Origin: Amoebophrya sp. AT5.2
Taxonomy: Eukaryota; Sar; Dinophyceae; Syndiniales; Amoebophryaceae
DNA: 20,967 bases
Assembly: GCA_005223375.1 (NCBI GenBank)
Contig: RXOD01004528.1
Coordinates: 1 to 20,967 of the forward strand
Direction: 5' to 3'
In this document: positions 11,801 to 17,908 of the stretch, piece by piece
Layout of the letters: each line of letters opens with the position of its first letter
Position numbering within the stretch: position 1 is the stretch's first letter
The notes under the pieces: model-generated
The model's database searches: none
Seen by the model: only the letters and a program-made list of their open reading frames with translations
What the model was told of the DNA's origin: nothing
Made by a program: the position numbers and the translations under genes

Positions 11801-11846
11801 GCGCGAACTTGTGCCAGCGCGCACTAATTCTTCCGCACCGTCCCAT
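2835..11846 (-). CDS. Giant SecA-type DEAD-motor ATPase with N-terminal secretory-like signal and C-terminal EF-hand
   Basis: One uninterrupted ORF of 3003 codons (ATG 11846-11844, stop 2837-2835). SecA-family SF2 motor motifs occur in order: motif I LPTGQGKGD (407-415), Ia LVAPTIQLRGDVWE (434-447), motif II VDEADALLF (611-619), motif III GLFGFTGT (1316-1323), motif V AGIGGRGTDWDC (1517-1528; bacterial SecA has MAGRGTDI) and motif VI QISGRVARSGKPG (1550-1562; SecA QLRGRSGRQGDPG). Walker A lacks the Ser/Thr after Lys413. Motifs II and III are about 700 residues apart, against roughly 200 in bacterial SecA. The N-terminus (basic start, FALVATFATHTA, then AELHA) resembles a signal peptide. A charged coiled-coil-like segment (995-1045) has a duplicated RAKVLEE. 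A Gln/Asp/Asn-rich stretch lies at 2017-2050 and a canonical EF-hand loop DTDGDGVLSPSD at 2848-2859. Bacterial SecA drives preprotein export and is about 900 residues; the role here is unknown. The fold assignment is strong, function is not. Confidence 0.85.
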   Translation of the reverse strand: MGRCGRISARWHKFALVATFATHTAELHAKSTDFLAAKVDADAYAEIDAEPELQHHLHPPDVLSTSVLQSERDERSGSDGWVVEENGGQRRESFSLSRSRKSLLTRVDQDQHDQDSDINLLAFLSGNDDELLAPLGQAQGREQQQGHDHSAFLEAAEGEDGKSNERDFFRTVCESQLYFDAQKDAPRREDLPGKLEGLGGLFQKNCQFLSEKPPVLTGGSLKVDFLTARQGLVVRMLAILASVFPRDDQQFAKLYWPSPPKETETNYAAWVEMLAVPENRNAVMKQYCTSADCSTTPSVIDVLTTLRNAWPLAERNKGKQLRPNQVTTLLLLGYHRELESGLQKALQAKPDEDRSWKAVFASGAKTAWNWMQERAASGSSGGKTTSTTVEAPAPAPARVSGAHIVQLPTGQGKGDILGLLAAFRFLFYGECSILVAPTIQLRGDVWERTSALLANLEIERNVYHEITDENYLTKGASTAHTDARHSDPGAAAADTAAKRTVGGGRPSDADTEVTPETLCIAVLTDTTLMAGHLANQQGTFSEQVTQVMPWLGDVPPPASRACTTDDDAADAGAGASGAAVDSASSSTSGASSASTSSPTTSGITSKWALFVDEADALLFRATGMRSQVDFPDREAVMTTALLYYYFRKLNRKQAADPEGRQEDDLFAATFLSTAPPALAHGNVEEQAGSQPKLSASDVQSLFSVRAWRWLASDDANGSKKDREAAAEVKGIAKAVQQEILMARFGKKTGAADSLGLQSWVDSDEHFQGNDKPKIKKFLDTGLYRAIALPLCGPRAEQHEQCVKHSASWEDMRKLLQQRGVCDDALPPGDEPQCNAEKIFQLLRIALGTERVLETVMQRAVFSTQPPEVAQAQLGPWSASQKLLPLLQFRALTGGRTAAWNTRAQILQHNLRAQLPAMREDYDLASDMRNNKDYVYGADTGGIRICDLVQGAETSSKWTWMRGSSAPDWVKGLAAYYNSRREMEKLSFDWLQAEVEVVWREEEKRKTPSKAETVDVEEEKVKRAKVLEERAKVLEELHKKTMASEGDFAAKASSWGAVKKPKEAPDEAAQAVQEVLSDLSVCGKPKPPGGSDVDIDIVQCLDLLNAHFGCSGTDFAPGVAGAALIFEKGQADTVRPTDEVAASRKIAIATTRLQTLLSRMKENLQKAIEKYENMILKTGTILGPHALWAAKVAAGEDESRSFNGVDLITPKNKMQTIASADFKLKLLKGVADKLKASGLLLMSSATADSAHAGFAPGAFTLVDGKPAEQMIYSGFTHFFLETRELPGEAPHQPGPVSLDVFSFFAAISRTTAGIGGGLFGFTGTLPRQQKEKELFVALTGRLFGGGGAALSTVPAAMPSRLEFVSAHDLFDDSRSNCRNEGKQLQDTMKQIVGLSKQGSQIGGVGVARQSATAARWAQVVSLLLWRNKGTLFAHLHPKDEPEKQKEQCFNPTEFCFLVILTSRHDMQRFERLMKKAGELADHDENPAEMSPAGTFALNSEADVAAKKYKAGDVVLAVAGIGGRGTDWDCDAPGGWVLADLAKVKNERERDQISGRVARSGKPGAKLKFEDESSSRASSISSSSTKSERELFGMKHDLSEYFESDLMSRILLPLVRFAAEQRPQILPYFVTRPFYKDLRTHVREFLQKTAEELKLLENAGGGGSSAGAGGSGQKRGMTWSRNTLREWLKSMGISLLELAKRGLSRFFGTIAARFFGSIGIEQIDAAVKRETELIRIRREVFKDFLALRDALVHEIMMDTVTTSPAPRETPIKSAPDEGEAAWSDERNAELLTQRAGVYGAQLFTPLEDRGPGHQPKLSGSAEGGHGTQFLAPSAEEKTAPRPYHLAVPVADKLYYQSPLPKAARGRVLDQAEWNALELFLREKQQLSNYMLYKTLREVLPVAVPDGDEEFSSQVPGGGQTQIKPENEEVAGTLAAAAKSKNDEHLSQFGQMALLWDELQTDREQRAKSAMSASSSRSSGTKQQEGQGAASTDIFPDDGDDERAVRKPGRATADKNIVVTQQQDKDLDEDQDQDMDADRNQNLNRNLDAHHDAGCTPGEYICPWYDKPYEEKAGQGPGNANDGADVRGLKLFEHFKSSAPEKVQVMSMPAGQRFAPGGRYWRQKLHDFQVRHFQPQGERNINIATGQISSAGAAGAAPDPRRPPSSDLVRWRCSIRKLSTVRFETTTRYQPKTTTSTILVIIYDKGRETEDDVDTAVSKLERETRSDNGDTATPQPVTLIFSYSSFDEKGQDWKEATDLFGDQEKFEKKSGQTGVQTVEDWRKSKTDGGGGGASETSVQDEAGRTPTDEATRSIRAAGLARKVQSTSEDTRVFALRRPSEYFYPKCVRRPETAPSKTPSREPPAVNLRVLLDFVQKKFSQFLKSNAGIVQNSNSILDLRFVLVMDAKTKVAPSSGGSGDSTQLVAGDKPSSTRPTSTSPFLGIFDGLKRNAVAPMKGAKVQDRVGNAELQNWDSVLLMVAGVQTGTGSNLIDVAPRVHFHVVPTSSARVVRAARLQQKKRSKAIRVPTRFDKTTGEKIWSPANTDVDAEAIDIVRFLRLSKRDDDKKEVVTLKNADGSETVAVAWPKTFACLDSTSADNAMCWFRRYSRFGDGLNLVSSLPGVKTKATVCVHAEEAATHWKFWMGKKGPKASFTAPTKTVTSDSTGDVDGPSDPLVWRGGTTYYPMERDEILFSDASSSASAKEDTSGDAAETEVQQVNRKLGRYLTSTVLGTSSEALAEVGLLLKDLLDATQKHRNQVCDQPRQASTHLLRPLQLPLPTASHAATAGSTCGLVKEDGQVGIFEKWLNGIVSKQTASAAEQPEDVPAVDKVIQAICVDAQDPAQLLFNRLDTDGDGVLSPSDFILQASAVIAAYKKMIDPDTKMGCTPARDVDSFLLHAFAGDTLTLGDYCRTVGFIGMLAAAKDNRCATPTPEAVAEQSSRKLWLSDKGARKACEATALDVKTFLSGVDFVNKNANANAKIANDETLKEQGKVATQLCMLTHGSR
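3270..3305 (-). other. EF-hand calcium-binding loop in the SecA-like protein
   Basis: Codons for DTDGDGVLSPSD (residues 2848-2859) place acidic ligands at loop positions 1, 3, 5 and 12, Gly at 6 and a hydrophobic residue at 8, as in canonical EF-hands. Position 12 is Asp rather than Glu, which in known EF-hands tends to change Ca2+/Mg2+ preference. Flanking residues (LLFNRL before, FILQASAVIAAYKK after) are consistent with the E and F helices. No clear partner EF-hand was seen nearby. Confidence 0.7.
8743..8784 (-). repeat. Perfect 2 x 21-bp in-frame tandem repeat inside the SecA-like ORF
   Basis: The 21-bp unit at 8743-8763 is repeated exactly at 8764-8784. On the coding strand it encodes RAKVLEE twice in a predicted coiled coil (residues about 1022-1035). 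Exact nucleotide identity suggests a recent slippage or unequal-crossover event that preserved frame. Confidence 0.85.
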
Positions 11847-11878
11847 CGATCTGTGTGATGGATCCGAATCGACTAAAT

Positions 11879-12024
11879 CTAAAATGAAGAAATGTAGTAA
11901 AAGTCAGTGTTGAACTGTCGAGCTCTTCGCGTCTTGCGCTATATCTTTCCGAGTCTTTGCCCACGACGGAACAATGATTTTACAAATTATACAGCAGTGG
12001 ATTTTTGAAATTCCAATTACTTAC
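11879..12024 (-). other. Candidate 146-nt intron in the 5' UTR of the SecA-like gene
   Basis: On the minus strand a consensus donor GTAAGT (starting at 12024) is followed 146 nt later by a pyrimidine-rich acceptor TTTCTTCATTTTAG (AG at 11880-11879), 32 nt before the ATG of the giant ORF. Splicing here would leave a 5' UTR exon above 12024. A more proximal AG (CACACAG, 11852-11851) would instead join the upstream open frame 12025-12488 in frame to the ATG, but that upstream frame reads like non-coding sequence. The acceptor could also serve spliced-leader addition. Confidence 0.4.
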
Positions 12025-12684
12025 GTGAATGGTGGGGTACTGGTGTGGTCAGAATCAGATTGACTCTGCCCTATTTTTGTGTTTCTCTTTGTAGTTTGCA
12101 CGAAAAAAAATTTCCTCGGACGACCACAACAATAGACACACACGCTTGATGTTACGGTTACGTCGCTACGGGACCGAGCCGGGTGCCAGCGGTACGACGA
12201 AATGCTCTGCTTTCCGGACGGTGGCAGGAGAAGAACCAAAACGAAATCAAAAATTTTAACGAAGTTCGGACGCACGGACATGACGTCTTCGAGACGCGAG
12301 CAGCATTGAGATGGCAATTTGCATAGCTTAGTCACCACGACGAGTCGTTCTTCGCGCTCGTGCGGCCCTGAGCGGCTTCGGGTTCCAAATCCAACGCGAA
12401 CGGGAACGCAAACGCTTGCTGATTTAAATGAAACGCTGCCGTGGACCGAAAGCGAAGTTGCAAGGTGGATGGTCAAGAACATGATCAAAATTCATAGACA
12501 GAAAAGAACTCAGCCACAAACTGGAGCGCGAACTCGATCGATTGGATTGCGTTTGCGGCCAAAAAAATATTTTCTACGCACTTCGTTCTGCTGGCACAGA
12601 CTTCTCATTCACAAGAGAATCACGCAGTAGAGTCGCTCTCGCTGTCGTTCTTCAGATAGAAAGATGTAACAACCTGTAGCTGCG
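12025..12684. other. Spacer between POLR3H and the SecA-like gene; no supported gene
   Basis: This stretch should hold the 3' UTR of POLR3H and the 5' UTR of the SecA-like gene. Open frames exist on both strands (minus 12021-12488, plus 12319-12630), but their products are Ser/Val/Cys- or Arg/Thr-rich without ordered segments or recognisable motifs. I see nothing else in it. Confidence 0.4.
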
Positions 12685-13827
12685 CTACCACCATTCTAGT
12701 AGCCCTAGTCCCGCGCTGTCGCACGCTGCAAATACGACCATGGGCGGTTCCTTCGCTCTCTCAGTCCCACCAGGAGCACCTCCGCTATGTCTAGTACTGG
12801 CACTGCTCTCCTGCCCATCGGCACGTATGCGCACTTCCGTGACTCGAACGCGCACACGCGTTCCCACTTCGTATGGCAGCTCGATGGCTTTGTTGTCTGA
12901 TTCTGCCCCCGCTGTCTGGCCCTCGTCGCCTCCATCGACGGCGGCTCCTTGTGTCCGATGGTGTCTTGCTTGGCCCTCTTCCCCGTGCTCTTCCTCGACC
13001 GCTTCAGCTTGACCCTCTTCATCAACCTCAGCTCCTGCTTCGGCCATCTCTTCATCTTCCTCGCCCCCATCGTCCTCCTCGAGGGCAGGTTTGGCGTGCC
13101 ACACCCACCGGCCGAGGCTTTTGTGGAACTCGCTGCCCTCTTGCAGTTCTGCAGCGGGAACGAACACCACGTCAAACCACGGGCCCAGCGCGATCTGCAG
13201 GCCGCCTCCGCGCATCTTTGGCAACAGGGAGTGGGCGGGAGTGCCAGGCCGACCTCCGCCGGGCGCGACGCAGCCCAGAAGAACGCCTTCCAAGTAGTCG
13301 CCGGGCTCGGGACGGAAGAGCAGCGCCTGGAACTGCACGGGGAAAAGGACTCCGCCAAGGTACACCTTGTTATCCGTGACATGAATGTTGCCGCGCTCCA
13401 CCCGCACTATTCGCTTGACCACAATCACAAGACCGCCGCCGCTTGAGCTTGTTCCGTCCCCCGCCGCCCCGACATCAGCCGCAGTCCTTGCCTCGCTTAG
13501 CGTTCCGCCAGAAGCAGGCCACCCATAAAATCCGCCGCTACTGACGTGGCGATTAGGATTGCCCCCTGCTGGTATCACTGATGGCGCCGAGTGATGAAAG
13601 CCTCCCATCTGGGCAGCGGCCTCTGACGAAGAGGAAAAGGTTTTTTGCAACGTCGAACAGCTGCTGGATGACGAAGCGACATTTGCGTGTTTGCCTCCAC
13701 CGATCACACGGTCCGCATACTTGCTGTTCAGTTTTCGAAGCAGCCTTTTGTGAAGAATCCGCTCATCAACAGAAAGCGCATCGGGCTCAAGCAACACCTC
13801 GTCCCGGAGATCGGCGAGCTGAAACAT
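12685..13827 (-). CDS. POLR3H: DNA-directed RNA polymerase III subunit RPC8 (Rpc25/POLR3H), enlarged by insertions
   Basis: The protein (380 aa, ATG at 13827-13825) is the Rpb7-like stalk subunit of Pol III, which with Rpc17 forms the stalk used in initiation in the nucleus. The start MFQLADLRDEVLL matches the MF[VI]L...VRI opening of RPC8; a 13-codon upstream extension begins with CTG and was rejected. The Rpb7 N-domain covers residues 1-42 plus 131-183 (LNSKYADRVI; GLVIVVKRI; FQALLFRPEPGDYLEGVLLGC). The S1/OB part gives LQIALGPWFDVVFVP (210-224), WVWH and YEVGTRVRVRV (319-329). The end GLGLLEWW is the family's hallmark C-terminus (GLGLLSWW). Compared with about 205-212 residues in human and yeast, there are insertions at about 43-130 (Ser/Gly), 189-208 and 248-317 (very acidic). 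A pyrimidine-rich tract and AG lie about 20-30 nt above the ATG. No introns are needed. Confidence 0.9.
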   Translation of the reverse strand: MFQLADLRDEVLLEPDALSVDERILHKRLLRKLNSKYADRVIGGGKHANVASSSSSCSTLQKTFSSSSEAAAQMGGFHHSAPSVIPAGGNPNRHVSSGGFYGWPASGGTLSEARTAADVGAAGDGTSSSGGGLVIVVKRIVRVERGNIHVTDNKVYLGGVLFPVQFQALLFRPEPGDYLEGVLLGCVAPGGGRPGTPAHSLLPKMRGGGLQIALGPWFDVVFVPAAELQEGSEFHKSLGRWVWHAKPALEEDDGGEEDEEMAEAGAEVDEEGQAEAVEEEHGEEGQARHHRTQGAAVDGGDEGQTAGAESDNKAIELPYEVGTRVRVRVTEVRIRADGQESSASTRHSGGAPGGTERAKEPPMVVFAACDSAGLGLLEWW

Positions 13828-13844
13828 TTTCTTGGGTCGCACCA

Positions 13845-13865
13845 GCAGCAGCACCTGCACCAGCA
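13845..13865 (-). promoter_or_regulatory. Candidate splice acceptor upstream of POLR3H
   Basis: On the minus strand TTATTTTTGCTGGTGCAG precedes the ATG by about 30 nt. A short T-rich tract and terminal AG fit a spliced-leader or cis acceptor. Evidence is positional only. Confidence 0.3.
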
Positions 13866-15131
13866 AAAATAACGATCAAGCAAAAATTTCCACTACCACC
13901 TACTAGTACTAACTTGTTACACTATACTTGCCTTCTATAATTCTTGAAGTGCACTGTTGCCTGGCTGTAGTCGGTGTACATAATCGCACGGTTTTCTACT
14001 TCACCAAAAAATCAAAGTGCACAAGTCGGAGCTAGCGTAGGAGGAGCCAGAAGCGCGACTCACACTTAAAGACAAAACTAACAGTCGGCGACAGTTACAA
14101 AAGAAAGAGAAACTCGAGTACTACTTTACTACTAGTAGTACAAGTACTACGTAGAACTACAAACAAACGCATAAACAGAATCAGAAGTAGAAGTTTAGAT
14201 AGTAGAGCGTCGTATAGAATGCTTGGGAAGTAGAAAGGAGCACGATGATGATTTCAATGATCGCTGTGGTTTTCAGCATTTTTTTGAGATCGCAGGGCTA
14301 GCTTCGCGATGACCGCCGAAGGTTTGATTGACGCCGCTAGGTCAAGCTCAACCAGCACCAAGTCTAGGAACGAAGGAACAAGTGCTCTCGTCAAGATCGA
14401 TGATCAATCCCTACCGAGATGCAGCGGCAAGACATTCTTTCAGATTTTGCTTCAGACAGTTCATCCTCATCTTCAAATAATCAATTACAAGGGATCATAT
14501 ACTCCATCAGCTTCAGCATGCAGGGTACGAGTACTTTTTTTGCGTGTAGAATCCTGGGAGAGGCAGCGCGTCGTTTGAGTTTGTTGTTCGATGTGTTCTG
14601 TTGTGCTTGTATGTACAGGAGGGATACTAGTACGGAAGTACATGACGAAAGACAGAGAGTTACGGCGCTTAGTTCTTCCGGGAAGTCCCGGCGGCCGGTG
14701 CAGTGCTATTGTACAAGGGAAACAGTAACAAATTCAACAAATTGGGCAAATAGAAATACATCATTCATACATTCATTATAATCGGAATCAAGTCGCTGTC
14801 GCACATTCTTCTCGGCAGGTCAGTATTCCCCATCCAAAACGAAGTCATATAACTTCTCACGACAAGAAGCAGGAGCTACTGAGGGCGTTCCTATTTTGTT
14901 TCTTCTGTAGTACGGTCTGTGTCCTAGAGTTTGCACGCATCCATTGATACACCGCGGTTGTTCGTCGTCGTGTATCATATCGGTGTCGGAACCTCATCGG
15001 TTGCGGATAAGAGAACGGCTTAAGAATAAGAAGTAGCGTAGAACTTCTAAGAAAGTACTCAGGACGGATTTTTGAACCCTAGGAATGGCAATGTTGCAGT
15101 TGCAGTTGAGCAGTTGCAGGATTTTTCACGA
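13866..15131. other. 1.27-kb spacer with palindromic AGTAC/AGTAG motifs; no supported gene
   Basis: It lies between the stop of the membrane-protein gene and the start region of POLR3H, so it should hold a 3' UTR and a 5' flank. Plus-strand frames at 14309-14578 and 14419-14781 open with ATG; the second begins with a Ser-rich stretch but soon becomes Cys/Arg-rich with no motif. The composition (AT-richer, with repeated TAGTAG, AGTAC and AGAAGTAG words) is unlike the coding parts. Apart from the palindromes listed separately I see nothing functional. Confidence 0.4.
14127..14150. repeat. Two overlapping perfect palindromes
   Basis: TACTACTAGTAGTA (14127-14140) is its own reverse complement. 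GTAGTAC (14135-14141) and GTACTAC (14144-14150) form a second inverted repeat with a 2-nt centre. The two share bases, so the DNA could adopt alternative hairpins. Related words recur in the other spacers of the window. Confidence 0.7.
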
Positions 15132-17908
15132 TCACAGATCCTCCAAGTCGTCCAGACTCATCTTGTCGGACCATCTCTGTTTCTCCAGTTCCCGCTCGCG
15201 GTCGCTCTTCATGTCTGGGTCCTTGCGGATGCAGCAACACATGAGGCAAATGAATCCAACCATCCCGCCGGCGATTGCCAGGCCAATCACCATCGGACTC
15301 CCAATAGTGGTTAGCTGCTCGTTCCAAGATCTGTTCTTCTCCTGATACTTCGCGGCGGCGGTTGCAGCGTTAGCGGATCCTACGCTCGCGTACCCGCCGG
15401 TCGCGACATCCTCCGGTGGATGTTGCTTCTTTTCGTTTTCCGCCGCACTGCTCTCCATGAACGTGGAGCTTGCCAATTCCTGCGGCTGTGCATCTTCACT
15501 TTCAGTGTCCTCAACGGTGCGGTCTCCTTCACCGCCAACGCCACGCCACCAGGAGGACCCTACTAAGATCGTCCCCTCCTCCTGCTCCTCGTTTTGGTCC
15601 TCACCGGCGTGCCGGGGAAGGGGATGGACAAAACCACCGCGGAGGTTCGGATGCCTCTTCACCGCGCCTCTATTCCCGTTGTTCCTGGCCGTCGTCGTAC
15701 CGGAGCCGGACGACGACAAGGCGCCGTCTGTGGGTACTGGCGCATCTGCATCAGCATCAGCTCCCGCCGCGATTTTCCTGTCTTCCAGCAGCAGAAAGGA
15801 GGAGTCGCTGTCGAAGGCAGTGCTTGGGAGATCGAGATCCTTTGGCGGGGCGAGGTCCAGGTCGTCCTGCACTTGATGCCCTACAACTTGTCGTGAAGCA
15901 GGACCAGAGGGGGCGTCCACCTCTGGCGCGTCGTGAAACAGCGCCATCTGCGGGTGCTGTCGCTGTGCAGCCTCCTTGCGTGCGCCGGACAGACGCTGCC
16001 GTTCTCGATCCAGGTCCTGGAGGTCGCGGCTCTGCTCGTCCCGCGGATCATGCCACCGAATGGAGCGGTCCTCAATCTCAGCCGCTGGAGAAGTGGTCTC
16101 CAGGAAAGACTGCGGGGCCGCGGCCGGACCCGAAAGAAGCGCTTCATCTTCTTCTTCCGGCGGCTCGAGTTCGAGTTCTTCATTCTCCACGTTCGCCTTC
16201 GCTGTTCCGCTTGGGCTCGTTCTCCGTGCAGCAGCGCTTCTACTTACTATACCTCGGTAGTTGTGTTCCCGCTCCCCTCCGACTGCGTTCTCATTAATGG
16301 AAGGCAGTTCGAGCGCCCCCATCTTCTCCTTTTTGTTCCAGTTCCCGTGCCCTTCTGTTGAGGCAGCTGTAGACTGCTCGTCCACATTCTTCGCGCTGAG
16401 CTCCAGCGAGGAAAGCGCTGCCTCAAATGTCTCCCGCAGCCGCTCCTGATCGACACCCTCGTCGACTGTCGTGTTCGTGACCCCAACTGCTTCTCGTTCG
16501 GCGCTATTCTTTGTCCCCTGCTTGCCGTCTGGCATCATTACCTCCGCGAAGGATGAAGAACCACTGCTACTTGCTTTGCTGGGAATGCCGATGTTGATGA
16601 CTGCAGAGGCTGCGTTTGGGAGGTGCAGGATCGAAGCGGATGACGGAGACGGAAAGGCACTTGTCGACCTCGACACGACCGACTGCTTTTCATCAGCTGC
16701 GCGCGCTCCTCCAGCAATAGGAGAAACATCGGCACTCGGCGCTGGGTCTTGTCCCTCACGGGGCGCGCGCTGCGTGTTCAGCGGCGTGGTGCCTTTCGCG
16801 GATCTCGATGGTGCGGCCTCCAGAGCGCGCCGACGCTCCTCCAAGAATTGCAGCGCGGAGGATACACCGGGAAGTCCTTGAACAACTTGTGCTGATGAAC
16901 CGCCGGGAACATGCGAGGTTGCGGGAACGACAGCTGCAGCCGCTGCGTCTGGTGCTTTGTCCGCTGTGGAGGTGATGAGTATTCGTTCTAAGTACTTTGA
17001 ATAAGAATCAATGACAATGTGTTCTTCTTCTTCTCATCTTCTAGCTGCTCCTGCTAGACCTAGGGTCTATTTCTACTACGGGTACGGAGGTAGCATCCAT
17101 TTTATAACTCTTATCCTGCAAAAGCAAAAGCAAAAGCAAACAGTATGTCGCTGGCGGGCAAATTCACGAGCTTCGAACCACGCTTACGCTCCGGCGCTAG
17201 ATGATCAACCAGTTAGGGCAACATGGGCAAGATGCTAAACATAAATGATCTACCGCCTGGACGCTGTTTGTCTAGCTCTTCTGACGCAGCACCAGCAGTA
17301 CTCTTTTTCGCTGTTTTTCCTGACGCGCCAGTGTTTCCACCCGCTGACGACGAACGTGGTGGTACTTTTTCCTGCTCGCTTGCTTCGTCCGCAGAAGGTG
17401 CCGTGGATCCCTGTTGCACTTCTAAGAAGCTGGAGCTGGCACTGCTCGAAGGAGAAGTGGGGAAGAGGCGCGCAAACCGGGATGGCAGTTTTCTGCTATC
17501 TCCTGAAGAATCGCCCGAACCTGCATCTTCCTGCCCGTCCACGCAGTTGCTCCACTCGCTATCCAGCATCTCTTCGTCGTCCTCTGCATTTCCTGATGCC
17601 CGCGCCGCATTGGAACGGCGACCAATTCCGGCTGTCTGAGAGGTACCGAGGCCATCTGCGCCCGCAATCCGATGCGTGAACCGAGCGCGCGAAGAGGATG
17701 ATGAGGTGGATGAAGACCCCGGCGTGTAGCTGCCAAACAGTCCTGCCGCCGCATCCTCGGAGAGAAAGCTGTCGTCAGCAGCACTCGCCTGCGAGTCGGA
17801 CGATGCGCTCGCTGAAGCGGAACTTGTTGAGGTCAGCAACAAGCTGCATGCACAGCTCCCATGCAGCAAGACAAGAGCAGGCCGACGCTGACTGCGTTTG
17901 CGCTTCAT
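15132..17908 (-). CDS. Predicted two-exon type I membrane protein: signal peptide, acidic/Ser-rich ectodomain, one TM helix, short acidic tail
   Basis: I propose exon 1 at 17908-17254 and exon 2 at 16963-15132, giving 828 aa. Exon 1 begins at a true ATG with a basic n-region (MKRKRSQRRP) and hydrophobic core (ALVLLHGSCACSLLL), a likely signal peptide. The exon 2 frame has no usable ATG: it opens after a stop near 17045, and its apparent start at 16844 is TTG. Donor CGGCG/GTAGAT and acceptor CACCTCCACAG/CG join the frames in phase (GGC, G/CG, GAC). The middle is Ser/Ala/Glu/Gly low complexity with acidic patches (LELEPPEEEDEALL) and no domain I recognise. Near the C-terminus PMVIGLAIAGGMVGFICLMCCCI is one transmembrane helix (about residues 775-797) ending in three Cys that could be acylated, then a 31-residue charged tail ending LDDLEDL. 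Topology would be ectodomain out, tail in the cytosol. The alternative is two separate genes; each exon would then lack its start or its anchor. Confidence 0.6.
15228..15296 (-). other. Transmembrane helix codons of the type I membrane protein
   Basis: Twenty-three uncharged residues, rich in Ile/Gly/Met/Val with a small-residue GLAIAGGMVG core, are followed immediately by CCC-I-RK and a charged tail. The positive-inside pattern (RK on the C-terminal side) agrees with a cytosolic tail. Confidence 0.8.
16964..17253 (-). other. Proposed 290-nt intron of the membrane-protein gene, with a second strong acceptor inside
   Basis: The boundaries that keep the frame are GT at 17253-17252 and AG at 16965-16964. 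Inside the intron, on the minus strand, (CTTTTG) repeats end in TTTTGCAG at 17118-17116, by sequence the best acceptor in the region. Using it adds GATAAGAGTT..., which hits TAA when entered from the proposed donor. It might be used from another donor, mark a small extra exon, or be a spliced-leader acceptor for an independent downstream gene. In-frame stops and the absence of coding character support non-coding status. Confidence 0.45.
17118..17143. repeat. GCAAAA hexamer repeat
   Basis: Four near-identical GCAAAA/GCAAAC units in a row. Read on the minus strand they form the pyrimidine tract of the strong acceptor at 17116. The repeat may have arisen by slippage and created or strengthened the splice site. 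Confidence 0.6.

Noticed and set aside
12021..12488. Minus-strand 155-codon ORF upstream of the SecA-like gene as a separate gene
   Set aside because: It ends exactly at a GTAAGT donor and is Ser/Val/Cys/Arg-rich without motifs; more likely a 5' UTR exon or spacer, though an in-frame splice is arithmetically possible.
13828..13866. Upstream 13-codon extension of POLR3H
   Set aside because: It starts at CTG, translates to a Leu/Val run, and the family begins with the conserved MF at the downstream ATG.
14309..14781. Plus-strand ORFs with ATG starts in the 1.27-kb spacer
   Set aside because: Two overlapping frames, no motif, composition drifts to Cys/Arg-rich; opposite to the direction of every supported gene.
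17150..17230. tRNA candidate from a GGTTCGAAGC box on the minus strand
   Set aside because: No acceptor stem, D-arm or anticodon stem could be folded around it; it lies within the proposed intron.
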